Below are positions 4,908-11,487 of a stretch of DNA of 11,487 bases, piece by piece; position 1 is the first letter of the stretch, and each line of letters begins with the position of its first letter. Location: positions 1 through 11,487 of the forward strand of contig DLMG01000399.1 in NCBI GenBank assembly GCA_002479245.1, written 5' to 3'. The notes beneath the pieces were generated by a model. That model was not told the DNA's origin, made no database searches, and worked only from the letters and a program-made list of their open reading frames with translations. This stretch comes from Verrucomicrobia subdivision 3 bacterium UBA7542. Its GTDB lineage: Bacteria > Verrucomicrobiota > Verrucomicrobiia > Limisphaerales > UBA11358. A program made the position numbers and the translations under genes.

Positions 4908-4936
4908 ATTATAACATCCCGGTTTCATTGCGGCAA
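4908..4936 (-). promoter_or_regulatory. Promoter of the second vapB
   Basis: A consensus -10 TATAAT (4908-4913) lies 17 bp downstream of a -35 TTGCCG (4931-4936, 4 of 6 matches). The expected transcription start is about position 4901, next to the ATG at 4898-4900, so the mRNA should be leaderless; no Shine-Dalgarno sequence is present. Confidence 0.65.
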
Positions 4937-4939
4937 GCT

Positions 4940-4971
4940 GCCCAGTGAAGCAACCGCACACTTCGTGCCGG
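4940..4971. repeat. Degenerate hairpin unit upstream of vapB
   Basis: The left arm GCCCAGTGAAG (4940-4950) is well conserved. The right arm ACTTCGTGCCGG (4960-4971) is a decayed version of ACTTCACGGGCC. The left flank (AAGCTGCCCAGTGAA) matches that of the unit at 2960. Confidence 0.5.
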
Positions 4972-5451
4972 TCAATTCGCAGGCGCATTTATGCCTGGCC
5001 CGCAATCGACGTCCAAAAGGTTGATGGCTGAGCCCCGAACTCCGATAAATCGCGAGCAGGCGCATTCGGGGTGCAGTTGAGGGTTGAGAGTTTTAAATTC
5101 CCGACAACCCGCGGCCCGGCAACCATCAATTATTTTATTTCCGCTCACCTTTTCGACCGTTGAGGGTTGAAGGTCTTTGGACGCCCAACTCCCAGCGATC
5201 GGTCTGCAAAATCAAACTTCAAATATCAAATCCGAGGCCCGGCCTCACACCCGGTCCCGCACAACTTCGCACCAACGCCAAGGAAGGCCGTCCCGCCAAG
5301 CGGGACGGCCTTCCTTTCCGAGGCCTTTGTCCGGGTTGGCGGGGGTGCGAAGTTGCGCTCCGACTAAGCCCACCCCCGGTTGTTGGGCGGGGGAGCGGCT
5401 TGAAAATCAGCGCTCCGGCAGCCATCCGTGTGCATTCGCGAAATCGGTGTC
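4972..5451. other. Noncoding region between vapB and the wzc-like gene
   Basis: No credible gene on either strand. GTTGAGGGTTGA words at about 5077 and 5159 recall the ends of the 59-bp repeat. A GCCCCGAACTCCGATAAAT word (about 5031) resembles one at 11415-11430. A nested inverted repeat occupies 5263-5354, and a C-rich/G-rich imperfect hairpin (about 5369-5394) lies nearer the wzc-like stop. Confidence 0.5.
5263..5354. terminator. Nested inverted repeat, possible operon terminator
   Basis: A perfect 17-bp stem (5280-5296 with 5300-5316) closes a 3-nt CAA loop. It is enclosed by an outer 11-bp inverted pair, AACTTCGCACC (5263-5273) and GGTGCGAAGTT (5344-5354). TCCGAGGCC is also repeated directly (5231-5239, 5317-5325). 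It lies about 135 bp past the wzc-like stop codon. There is no clear T-tract on the minus strand, so it may be a mobile or REP-like element instead of, or as well as, a terminator. Confidence 0.5.
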
Positions 5452-7572
5452 TCATGACTGTTTCGCAGCGGGATAATAATCCGCATATTTATAGTAGTAG
5501 TCTGAACGCCCCGAGGTGTCGGCTCCGTTGAAGATGACGCCGAGAACCCTGGCTTGTCGTTGGGCGAGCAATTCCAGCGCTTCCCGCGCCGCGCGGGCGC
5601 TGGAATGCCGGCTGCGCACCACGAAGAGTGTGCCATCCACCTTCGGGGCCAGACAACTGGCGTCATCCGCCGCGAACAGGGGGCTGCTGTCAATCACCAC
5701 ATAATCAAACTCCTGGCGCCACCGGGCCAGAATCTGATCCAGCCCGGAACCCAGGAAGAGATCTCCGGGATTGCCGGAAAGCTGCCTGCCACTGGAAATG
5801 AAGGTCAGATTGGCCTGCGAGTCTTTCTGCATGACTTGGTCAGGGTCGCAGGTTTGATTCAGCAGTTCCGCGAATCCCGGTTCTCTTTGGAGGCCCAACA
5901 GATGATGCAAATGTCCCTTGCGCAGGTCGCCATCCACCAGCAACACGCGGGAACCGGAGAGGGCCAGTGTGCGGGCCAGATTGGCCGCCACGGTGGATTT
6001 GCCCTCGCTCGGCATCGCGCTGGCAATGAGCAGGACTTTGGGCCGCTCGCCGTCCGTGGCCAGGAAAAGCAGCGCTGACCGGAGGCTGCGATAGGACTCG
6101 GCGTAAATGTGCCGCGGATCGTTGAGGACCAGCAACGGCATGATGCTCCCTCCTTCCTGACCCACTTCCGGCAACAGGCCGACCACGTTATCACCCAGAG
6201 TGGAGTTGACTTCGGTGACGGAGGTAAAGCGATCATCACGAACCGCGATCAAGAAAACGATGCCCAAGCCGGCCGCCAAGCCTCCCAAAATGGCCAGCAC
6301 CAGTCCGGCCTTTTCGCCGGAATAAGAGCGTTTTGGGGGCGAGGCGGGTTCCAGAATGGCAAGGCTCTCTTGATCAATGTTGCGACTGATGCCCACGTTT
6401 TGAACCAGCAGCGCGAGCCGGTCATACACGCTTTGGGTCCGTTCGACATTCAGTTTGAGACGATTCGCTTCGCCAATGATGGCATTGGCCGCCACCACCT
6501 TGGCCTCCCATTCCTTGACGGACGCCATAACGTTGTCGGTTTTCATTTGATTGGCCTGTCGGGCAGCGGTCAGTTGGTCACCGTTCTGGCGCCGGTATAT
6601 TTCCTGCAACTGCCCGGCCCGTTCGATATCCGCGTCCAATTTGACGATTTTGGGATGTTTGGGCCGGAGATACTTGCTGAGTTTTTCGCGCTCCATCTTC
6701 AGCAGCTCAATCTCATTAAGGGAAGACCGCTGATCGGAGGCAGCGCCAGCGAAGCGCGACGAAGTCGTTTCGGAAGTTACCGAGACTGTCCCGTCCGTGG
6801 CCAAACCCGGATTGTTGGTTGCGGCGTCCAGGAGCCGGGCTTCCAATTGTAGATCCGACAATTGCGTTTTGAGCTTTGTCAGATAGCTCCCGGCGACCGT
6901 GGCCTCCTCCTGCAGAATGGCGAGGTTGTTGGTTCGCTCAAATGCCAGCAGCGCGTCCTGCTCGGTGGTCAGGTCCCGTTCCCAGCGCTGCATCTGCTCG
7001 GAGATGGAGGCCAGTGTGTCTCCGGAAACCTCCTGGCGGACATTTTTTTTGTAATCCAGATAGGCCGTCATGATGGCGTTCAGATAGGTCTGGGTGAACA
7101 GTGGATTCGAACTGGTGGCCTGAATGTTAAACACCGAGCTCTTGGGTTTACCCGACACGTAGATGTTAACCAGCAGCGGCTCACCTTCTTTATCCAACAC
7201 AATCGGGGCATTGTTGGTTGAGACTTTTAAGAGCGCCAGGGCTTGCTGCCGCAACGTCTCGCTCTGAAGCAACCCGCTCAGCGTGCCCATGTAATTCTGC
7301 ATGTCCTCTGAGAACATCCCCCCCTCCGGCAGCCTCAACTTCAAGGTTTCCCACATGCTGGCCTTGGAAACAAAAGCCGGCTGCTTCCAATAGACATAAG
7401 CCGCCTCCATGGCCAGGCCGATGGCCAGCGTCACAACCAGAACCCACCAATATTTCGGCAGGAAAGTGAGAAACCGGCGGACCCGCAAAGAAGTTCCGGT
7501 CGCACCCAGGTCGTCCACCGGACCAGCCAGTTGGAGATCCTGATCCGGGGCGGGTAACAATGGCGTATTCAC
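5452..7572 (-). CDS. Wzc-like polysaccharide co-polymerase and tyrosine kinase
   Basis: A 706-residue inner-membrane protein joining a Wzz chain-length domain to a bacterial tyrosine kinase. Order: cytoplasmic N terminus, first membrane segment (about 43-60), long periplasmic coiled-coil region (about 180-390), the proline-containing PASPPKRSY run before the second membrane segment (423-444), then the kinase. Kinase motifs are complete: Walker A ASAMPSEGKST (517-527), Walker A' LLVDGDL (544-550), Walker B VVIDSSP (625-631), and a tyrosine cluster DYYYKYADYY at 691-700 for autophosphorylation. ESYRSLRSALLF (492-503) is the usual oligomer contact helix. Such proteins control polymer length and gate export with a Wza partner, encoded 54 bp upstream. 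The start is GTG (7570-7572) with no clear ribosome binding site. This is the last gene of the operon in view. Confidence 0.93.
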   Translation of the reverse strand: MNTPLLPAPDQDLQLAGPVDDLGATGTSLRVRRFLTFLPKYWWVLVVTLAIGLAMEAAYVYWKQPAFVSKASMWETLKLRLPEGGMFSEDMQNYMGTLSGLLQSETLRQQALALLKVSTNNAPIVLDKEGEPLLVNIYVSGKPKSSVFNIQATSSNPLFTQTYLNAIMTAYLDYKKNVRQEVSGDTLASISEQMQRWERDLTTEQDALLAFERTNNLAILQEEATVAGSYLTKLKTQLSDLQLEARLLDAATNNPGLATDGTVSVTSETTSSRFAGAASDQRSSLNEIELLKMEREKLSKYLRPKHPKIVKLDADIERAGQLQEIYRRQNGDQLTAARQANQMKTDNVMASVKEWEAKVVAANAIIGEANRLKLNVERTQSVYDRLALLVQNVGISRNIDQESLAILEPASPPKRSYSGEKAGLVLAILGGLAAGLGIVFLIAVRDDRFTSVTEVNSTLGDNVVGLLPEVGQEGGSIMPLLVLNDPRHIYAESYRSLRSALLFLATDGERPKVLLIASAMPSEGKSTVAANLARTLALSGSRVLLVDGDLRKGHLHHLLGLQREPGFAELLNQTCDPDQVMQKDSQANLTFISSGRQLSGNPGDLFLGSGLDQILARWRQEFDYVVIDSSPLFAADDASCLAPKVDGTLFVVRSRHSSARAAREALELLAQRQARVLGVIFNGADTSGRSDYYYKYADYYPAAKQS

Positions 7573-7626
7573 GGTTGGGTGCTGGTTTTTGATTTATTGG
7601 GTTTCAGGCACAGGGCCGGTCCAGGT

Positions 7627-8559
7627 CTAAAAATGGACCAACCGTTCGGGAATGTAAATGAGGTCGCCAGGCTTCAGGGCCACGTCATTCTCGGTTTTAC
7701 CTTTGTCAAAAATCTCGCCCACGTCCACGACCAGCGTCTCCTTGTCGATTTCGCCAGTGCCCCCCTGGCGCGTGATTTTGACATGATGCTTGTCGGCGAA
7801 GTCGGTGAAGCCCCCGGCGCGGAGGATGGCCTTGCTCAGCGTCAGGACTTCATCGCTCGGAATATCCTCCGGCCCCGGCATCCGAACCGGGCCGACCAGA
7901 TACACCTTGCCACGGCTTTTGGTCATCAAATCCACGGAGATGATCACCGTGGCCCGATAATAATAGGCTTTTTCGAGTTCGACCTTGAGTGCCTGGGCCA
8001 ATTCTTTGCAGGTCTTGCCGGCAGCGGGATAGTGCCCGATATAAGGAACTTCCAAGTCTCCTGAATCCATAACGATGAGCGGCATGGGCTCATTCTCGTC
8101 TTCCTCAATCCGGAAGCTAATACGGTCGCCGATGGCCAAACGATATTGATCGTCCGAGGTGTCCAGGCTGTTCGTGGAAATACGGCTGACGGAATTCGTG
8201 CCGCCTGGAGAGGCGTCCAGGCTGTTCGTGGAAACAGGGCTGGCGGAATTCGTGCCGCCTTGAGTCAGGGAGCCGGCCGCGTTGAGCTGCGGACCGCCAT
8301 TGGTGGACAAAACGGCCGGCAAGCGGTCCGTGGCGGGCCGGGATCCGGAGTTTTCAGAAAACAGCGATTCTCTGGACAACGATGCCGGCGCATCGGTAAA
8401 CAGCGGTTCTCCGGAAGACGAACAGGAGGTTCCGAACAGCAGACACAGAGCCGCGAACAACAGCGGGCCGGCAAGTGTTTTGGCAGCCGCACGGTCAGGC
8501 GGGGTTGGTTTTTGAACCACGTGCGGACTGAAATTTGGTTGAGGCGATCTAAAATTCAT
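7627..8559 (-). CDS. Wza-like polysaccharide export lipoprotein
   Basis: A 310-residue outer-membrane export protein. A hydrophobic signal (about 28-45) ends in FGTSC, so Cys46 is the likely lipidated residue, though Gly at -3 is not the usual lipobox residue. A Ser/Thr/Asn-rich linker (about 50-137) holds an 18-residue tandem repeat. The poly-export domain starts YRLAIGDRISFRI (139-151), the SLBB-like domain spans about 219-280 (VYLVGPVRMPG, AILRAGGFTDFA), and LKPGDLIYIPERLV (295-308) closes it. The family forms the octameric channel through which polymer leaves the cell. I chose the ATG at 8557-8559, which overlaps the stop of the barrel gene by 4 bp; the frame is open to 8811 but that part is antisense to barrel coding in another frame. 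It lacks the long C-terminal helix of E. coli Wza, so a barrel partner may supply the outer-membrane pore. Confidence 0.9.
   Translation of the reverse strand: MNFRSPQPNFSPHVVQKPTPPDRAAAKTLAGPLLFAALCLLFGTSCSSSGEPLFTDAPASLSRESLFSENSGSRPATDRLPAVLSTNGGPQLNAAGSLTQGGTNSASPVSTNSLDASPGGTNSVSRISTNSLDTSDDQYRLAIGDRISFRIEEDENEPMPLIVMDSGDLEVPYIGHYPAAGKTCKELAQALKVELEKAYYYRATVIISVDLMTKSRGKVYLVGPVRMPGPEDIPSDEVLTLSKAILRAGGFTDFADKHHVKITRQGGTGEIDKETLVVDVGEIFDKGKTENDVALKPGDLIYIPERLVHF
8156..8263 (-). repeat. 54-bp tandem duplication in the Wza-like linker
   Basis: Two in-phase copies (about 8156-8209 and 8210-8263) differ at a few bases and encode GGTNSASPVSTNSLDAS and GGTNSVSRISTNSLDTS. The duplication keeps the frame and lengthens a low-complexity linker between the lipid anchor and the export domain. 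Confidence 0.8.
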
Positions 8560-9893
8560 TGGATCTGATAGGTTAGTGTAAGTCCCACAAAGTTCTGCGT
8601 ATATTCGTTGTTCGCGACATTGGATGACCGGAGGGTGAGGCGGTAGTTCAAGCCCAGCGAGAGTTTTTTTATTATCGAATAGCTGGCACCCACGCTGACC
8701 CCGAGCCAGTCGAAGGTTTCCGTGAGGTTGCCCGCCACATTTCCCTGGCCCTGGTTCCCATGCTCGTAGGAAAATGAGGTGTTCAGGTTCACGTTCTTGA
8801 TGATGTCCCAATGGATGCCGGGACGGACATAATAGTCTTCAATCGCATCCGACTGGATTCCCGTTTGCACTTCATGCCCGGCGTCGAGGGTATAACCGAT
8901 GGCGTCGGTGATCTGATGGGTGATGTTCAGGTCGGCATACCAGGAGTTCAGGTCCGAGGTTCGGATGGTTTGGCTGGTATGCTGGAATTGAAAAATAGTG
9001 TAACCAAACCGGGGCTGGACGCGAAAATATTTATCCGGCTGCCAGTCGGCGTAAACACCCGCGCTGTAAGAGTTATTGTCGTTCAAAACCATCTGGTCAT
9101 AGGTTGTGAACGAACCCGTGCCTTCGATGCCGGTCGTGACCCCGGGATACATCTGAAATCCCGCCCGCGCAAACACCATCTCGGTCGTGCCATCCTGGGA
9201 CTCGTACTGCTGTGGGGTGGGGGAGATGACATTCTGATGATCGTAACCAGCGCTTAACGTCACCCGGTTCAAATCCCAGGTGACACTCAGTCCGGCGGTG
9301 TTGTTGAGGGTGGCGTAGGCGGCGGTCCCGGACAACGCGGGCTGTTGCGAGGCATCCTGGACGTAATTCGCCCGGTCATGAAGGTTGAACCAAAAATCCT
9401 TCACAAAAATGTCAAAGGACAGTTCGGTGCCGGACTGCAGGCGCCAGGTGCTGTACTGGTCGTGGTCAAAATACTTGTCGTAGCCGGCGCCGACGTTCAA
9501 GCTCAGCAAATTGTTCCGGGTAATCGGGTAGCTGGCATTCAACTGTACCAGCGGACTCAAGATGAAGTCTTGTTCGGGGTCTGTCTTTGAACTGTTGATA
9601 TTGTCATTCCAGTCCAGGCTGAGCGAGGGCACGACCAGCAACCTGAAGTCGCCCGACTTGAAGGTGTAGGGGAGGGATTCCAGTTGGATTTGTCTGGCCG
9701 CCGCCGCCACTTCGCCCGCCAGCGAGTTGCGCAAGGCTTCCTGCGCCGGGGCCGGCGAAGCGGCCAGCAAAACAAACGCAACCAGGCACCCGCAACCAAT
9801 GGTCCCGGCACGCCGCCGGCACCGGCTCCTCGAAGGACCGGCCTGGGATTCCCGGTTTCTGAAATGATGGAAGAAAAAAGAGGTTGAGGACAT
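8556..9893 (-). CDS. Outer-membrane beta-barrel protein of the export operon
   Basis: A 445-residue secreted protein. An unusually long basic N terminus (about 30 residues, with RCRRR) precedes a hydrophobic core (33-45) and a likely signal peptidase site after ASPAPA (residue 50). The remainder is made of alternating aromatic strands with short Asn/Asp-rich turns, for example VPSLSLDWNDNIN, LLSLNVGAGYDKYFDHDQY and the closing VGLTLTYQIQ, as in putative outer-membrane barrels of exopolysaccharide loci (BBP2 type). Function beyond a barrel is inferred from position: 9 bp after the araC gene and overlapping the wza-like gene by 4 bp. It may act as pore or secretin-like partner for polymer export. 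No ribosome binding site is visible before the ATG, so translation is probably coupled to araC. Confidence 0.8.
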   Translation of the reverse strand: MSSTSFFFHHFRNRESQAGPSRSRCRRRAGTIGCGCLVAFVLLAASPAPAQEALRNSLAGEVAAAARQIQLESLPYTFKSGDFRLLVVPSLSLDWNDNINSSKTDPEQDFILSPLVQLNASYPITRNNLLSLNVGAGYDKYFDHDQYSTWRLQSGTELSFDIFVKDFWFNLHDRANYVQDASQQPALSGTAAYATLNNTAGLSVTWDLNRVTLSAGYDHQNVISPTPQQYESQDGTTEMVFARAGFQMYPGVTTGIEGTGSFTTYDQMVLNDNNSYSAGVYADWQPDKYFRVQPRFGYTIFQFQHTSQTIRTSDLNSWYADLNITHQITDAIGYTLDAGHEVQTGIQSDAIEDYYVRPGIHWDIIKNVNLNTSFSYEHGNQGQGNVAGNLTETFDWLGVSVGASYSIIKKLSLGLNYRLTLRSSNVANNEYTQNFVGLTLTYQIQ

Positions 9894-9902
9894 GGGGTGG
9901 GT

Positions 9903-10952
9903 TCAAACCGTTAGCGGCAAGGAGTTGCTCGCCTTGGGATAAGCAAGCTGCGCGTGATGTTCGATCGCTTGCTTCCCTGCGCGCAGGCCCGGCAAGGTCC
10001 TGGCACCAGGAGATTTCTTGAGCGGAGGAATTTTTGGCGCCAGTGAAACGATGTTTTCGGGCTTGCCGGCCACCAATGGACACAACCCTTTGGCTTGCAG
10101 CGGGCAGGCTGAATCTTCCCCCGGCACGGTGGCCGGCCGGCTTTTCTCCAGTGCGGCCTGTTTGCGCCAACAGCCCGGACTGACACCGAATCGCCGCTTG
10201 AAGCAGGTATTGAACAGTCCCAAATGATTGAAGCCGCATTGAGCCGCCACGTTAATCACCTTCGCATTAACATCACGGAGGAGGGAAACCGCCTTTAGCA
10301 GGCGCATTTCCATCCTGAGCGCACCAACGGAGAAGCCGAAATAATGATGAAACAAACGATTGAGATGACGCCGGCTGCAACCGAACCTGGCCGCCAATTC
10401 CTCGATCGAAAGGCCCAACAGTTGATCCACCGAAAGTTCTTCAAAGACCCGGATTATGCGCTCCTCAACCTGCCCCAAGCCGACTCGTTGATGATGCGCG
10501 GCCCTGAATTCCCCGTTCAAAATGGCCGCCGCAACGCGCAGCAAATGACCGCGATGTTCGAGGTCGAGTTGGGAGGGAACCTCTTCAATCAACCGGTGAC
10601 ATTTCATGGCCAGCGCCGTGGAAGCCGGAAAAAATTTTGAACCTTTGAAATTGTCGGTTACTTCCTGAAGCAGAGAAATCTCGTTGCCGGCAAATAGTGG
10701 AATGAGATGTTCCAACCGCAGGGAAAACGACCAAAAAACCATTTCTGCACCTTTGGGAACGCAGAGCCTTCCTCCCGGACTTCCCTCCCAAACGAGGATA
10801 TCTCCGGGGACCAGCCGTTGGGCGGCTGAGCCATTAACGTGTCCCACACCGCCTGTGGGGAATATGAAACAAAGCCCTTCTTTCTGAGGTGACCATTCCT
10901 CCAAAGATTTTAAACGGACCAACCGCAGAGCAAAATAATCCTGATCAAACAT
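9903..10952 (-). CDS. AraC-family transcriptional regulator heading the operon
   Basis: A 349-residue regulator. The N-terminal part (about 1-110) resembles a cupin-like AraC sensor (GGVGHVNG, LVPGDILVWEG). The DNA-binding part has two helix-turn-helix motifs: SIEELAARFGCSRRHLNRLF (182-201) and VINVAAQCGFNHLGLFNTCF (232-251), closing with KRRFGVSPGCWRK. A further 80 or so residues rich in Pro, Lys and Ala follow, which is unusual because AraC proteins normally end shortly after the second motif. The ATG at 10950-10952 has AAAGG about 7 nt upstream. Three GGACAT-centred repeats at 21-bp spacing lie 139-201 bp upstream. Being first in the cluster, it probably regulates itself together with export genes; the ligand is unknown. 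Confidence 0.9.
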   Translation of the reverse strand: MFDQDYFALRLVRLKSLEEWSPQKEGLCFIFPTGGVGHVNGSAAQRLVPGDILVWEGSPGGRLCVPKGAEMVFWSFSLRLEHLIPLFAGNEISLLQEVTDNFKGSKFFPASTALAMKCHRLIEEVPSQLDLEHRGHLLRVAAAILNGEFRAAHHQRVGLGQVEERIIRVFEELSVDQLLGLSIEELAARFGCSRRHLNRLFHHYFGFSVGALRMEMRLLKAVSLLRDVNAKVINVAAQCGFNHLGLFNTCFKRRFGVSPGCWRKQAALEKSRPATVPGEDSACPLQAKGLCPLVAGKPENIVSLAPKIPPLKKSPGARTLPGLRAGKQAIEHHAQLAYPKASNSLPLTV

Positions 10953-11090
10953 ATGGCGCCTTTACTGGAGGAAGATCTTACAAAGCTCATTATTAGCAAC
11001 CACCCGTTTCTGCCGGTCTTTTCTCGTCCCGCTTATTTTAACGCAACAATCAGTGAATCAGTAAATAGGTTTAACGCCGTTTTGTCCAGA

Positions 11091-11153
11091 CATATTTAGG
11101 ACATCAAAAAACACGTATGGGACATTGGGATACACATTTGGGACATGGTGGGA
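11091..11153. promoter_or_regulatory. Three phased 21-bp direct repeats upstream of araC
   Basis: Three 21-bp units (11091-11111, 11112-11132, 11133-11153) share the pattern CAyrTwTrGGACAT; GGACAT starts at 11099, 11120 and 11141. A 21-bp period equals two helical turns, which would place bound proteins on one face of the DNA. AraC proteins often bind direct repeats, so these may be its operators (inference). Between the repeats and the start codon are a TAAAAT hexamer (minus strand, 11035-11040) without a good -35 and an ACTGATTC direct repeat (about 11049-11064). Confidence 0.55.
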
Positions 11154-11163
11154 AGACGGTTGA

Positions 11164-11222
11164 GAGTTGAGGGTTTCGCCCCGTGGAATAATGGCGGCAA
11201 TTCCACAGGGTGAGGGTTGAGG
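11164..11222. repeat. 59-bp dispersed repeat, copy 2
   Basis: 58 of 59 bases match 953-1011, same orientation. The internal inverted repeat GTGGAAT...ATTCCAC is conserved (11183-11206). It directly follows the phased GGACAT repeats and again precedes an A-rich tract and GAC-type heptamers. Confidence 0.85.
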
Positions 11223-11313
11223 GTCGTGGCGAAAATACTGAAATTTTGAAATCTGAAATGCTGAAATCAGGGAACAAGGGACTACGGGCAGGAGACTGCG
11301 GACTACTGACCAA
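11223..11313. repeat. A-rich CTGAAAT tract plus GACTACG heptamers
   Basis: Tandem CTGAAAT/TTTGAAAT words at about 11237-11270 are followed by GGACTACGGGC-type heptamers at 11278-11312. The same module order is found at 1012-1100 and, without the 59-bp head, at 3719-3945. Confidence 0.65.
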
Positions 11314-11340
11314 GCCGCATACATGCCATTAAATTCTTTA

Positions 11341-11372
11341 ACGCAAAGACGCCAAGGCGCAAGGACGCAGGT
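11341..11372. repeat. Octamer tract ACGCAAAG/ACGCCAAG
   Basis: Four consecutive 8-bp words: ACGCAAAG, ACGCCAAG, GCGCAAGG, ACGCAGGT. This is a short member of the ACGCAAAG-type octamer repeats that I recall from intergenic DNA of several bacterial phyla. It is noncoding. Confidence 0.7.
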
Positions 11373-11487
11373 GAAGAATGTTTCTCTCGCAGTTCGGCTA
11401 AGGTCACTATTTAGCCCGAACTCCGAAATAGGAATGGTATAGCAATTCCAATTAACCCAGGCATAGTTTGATATGCCTCTGGGAAAA
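11373..11487. other. Window end with two small hairpins, no gene
   Basis: AGTTCGGCTA (11391-11400) pairs with TAGCCCGAACT (11412-11422) with one bulge. CCCAG/GCATA (11456-11465) pairs with TATGC/CTGGG near 11472-11483 around a GTTTGA loop, with a 2-nt bulge. They may belong to a feature beyond the window. I see no coding signal. Confidence 0.4.

Noticed and set aside
40..4971. Integron attC sites between TA modules
   Set aside because: The hairpins carry GTGAAAT/ATTTCAC arms, not the GTTRRRY/RYYYAAC core sites of attC, and no tyrosine integrase is seen.
5554..6852. Long plus-strand frames (174 and 247 codons) opposite the wzc-like gene
   Set aside because: They are antisense shadows of a gene with complete Walker motifs; long antisense frames are expected in GC-rich coding DNA.
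9604..10239. Minus-strand frame spanning the araC/barrel junction
   Set aside because: It overlaps both genes in another frame and shows no family pattern.

Overview
The window looks like a chromosomal segment of a GC-rich Gram-negative bacterium, most likely of the Verrucomicrobiota (Limisphaerales/Pedosphaera-like). That assignment is an inference from the style of the intergenic DNA (TTCACGGGCC hairpins, CTGAAAT-type A-rich tracts, GACCAC/GACTAC heptamer arrays, ACGCAAAG octamers) and from an outer-membrane polysaccharide export system. Every gene I can support lies on the minus strand; I see no rRNA, tRNA, CRISPR array or integrase.

Region 1 (1-4971) is a dense array of small toxin-antitoxin (TA) type modules separated by repeat-rich spacers. 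In plus-strand order these are: vapB/vapC (613-867, 206-616); a KilA-N domain protein (1229-2056); a MntA/HepT-type nucleotidyltransferase/HEPN pair (2610-2897, 2158-2613); a ParD/ParE pair (3433-3684, 3119-3436); and a second VapBC-like module whose antitoxin (4685-4900) and PIN toxin (3986-4408) are separated by a GIY-YIG nuclease gene (4421-4675). Three of the pairs overlap by exactly 4 bp (ATGA or GTGA), as expected for translationally coupled TA operons. The second VapBC module lacks this overlap because the nuclease gene lies between its halves.

The most interesting signal is that the GIY-YIG gene is bounded by inverted arms (GCCCGTGAAAT ... ATTTCACAGGCC) that match the arms of short hairpin repeats scattered between the TA modules (40-75, 1182-1214, 2960-3028, degenerate at 4940-4971). 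In the short copies the gene is replaced by a loop of about 7-14 nt. This suggests an undescribed mobile family: a GIY-YIG nuclease element plus short non-autonomous derivatives. Two adjacent short units show a compensatory base-pair change in the stem.

Region 2 (4972-5451) is noncoding and holds a nested inverted repeat with a perfect 17-bp stem, which may end the operon on its right.

Region 3 (5452-10952) is a four-gene exopolysaccharide operon read right to left: an AraC-family regulator, an outer-membrane beta-barrel protein (9 bp downstream), a Wza-like polysaccharide export lipoprotein (4-bp overlap) and a Wzc-like co-polymerase/tyrosine kinase. Together they would form a trans-envelope export and chain-length control machine headed by its own regulator. 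Glycosyltransferases and polymerase are not in the window.

Region 4 (10953-11487) is noncoding. It has three GGACAT-centred direct repeats spaced exactly 21 bp upstream of araC, a second copy of a 59-bp dispersed repeat also found at 953-1011 (58/59 identical), an octamer tract and terminal hairpins.
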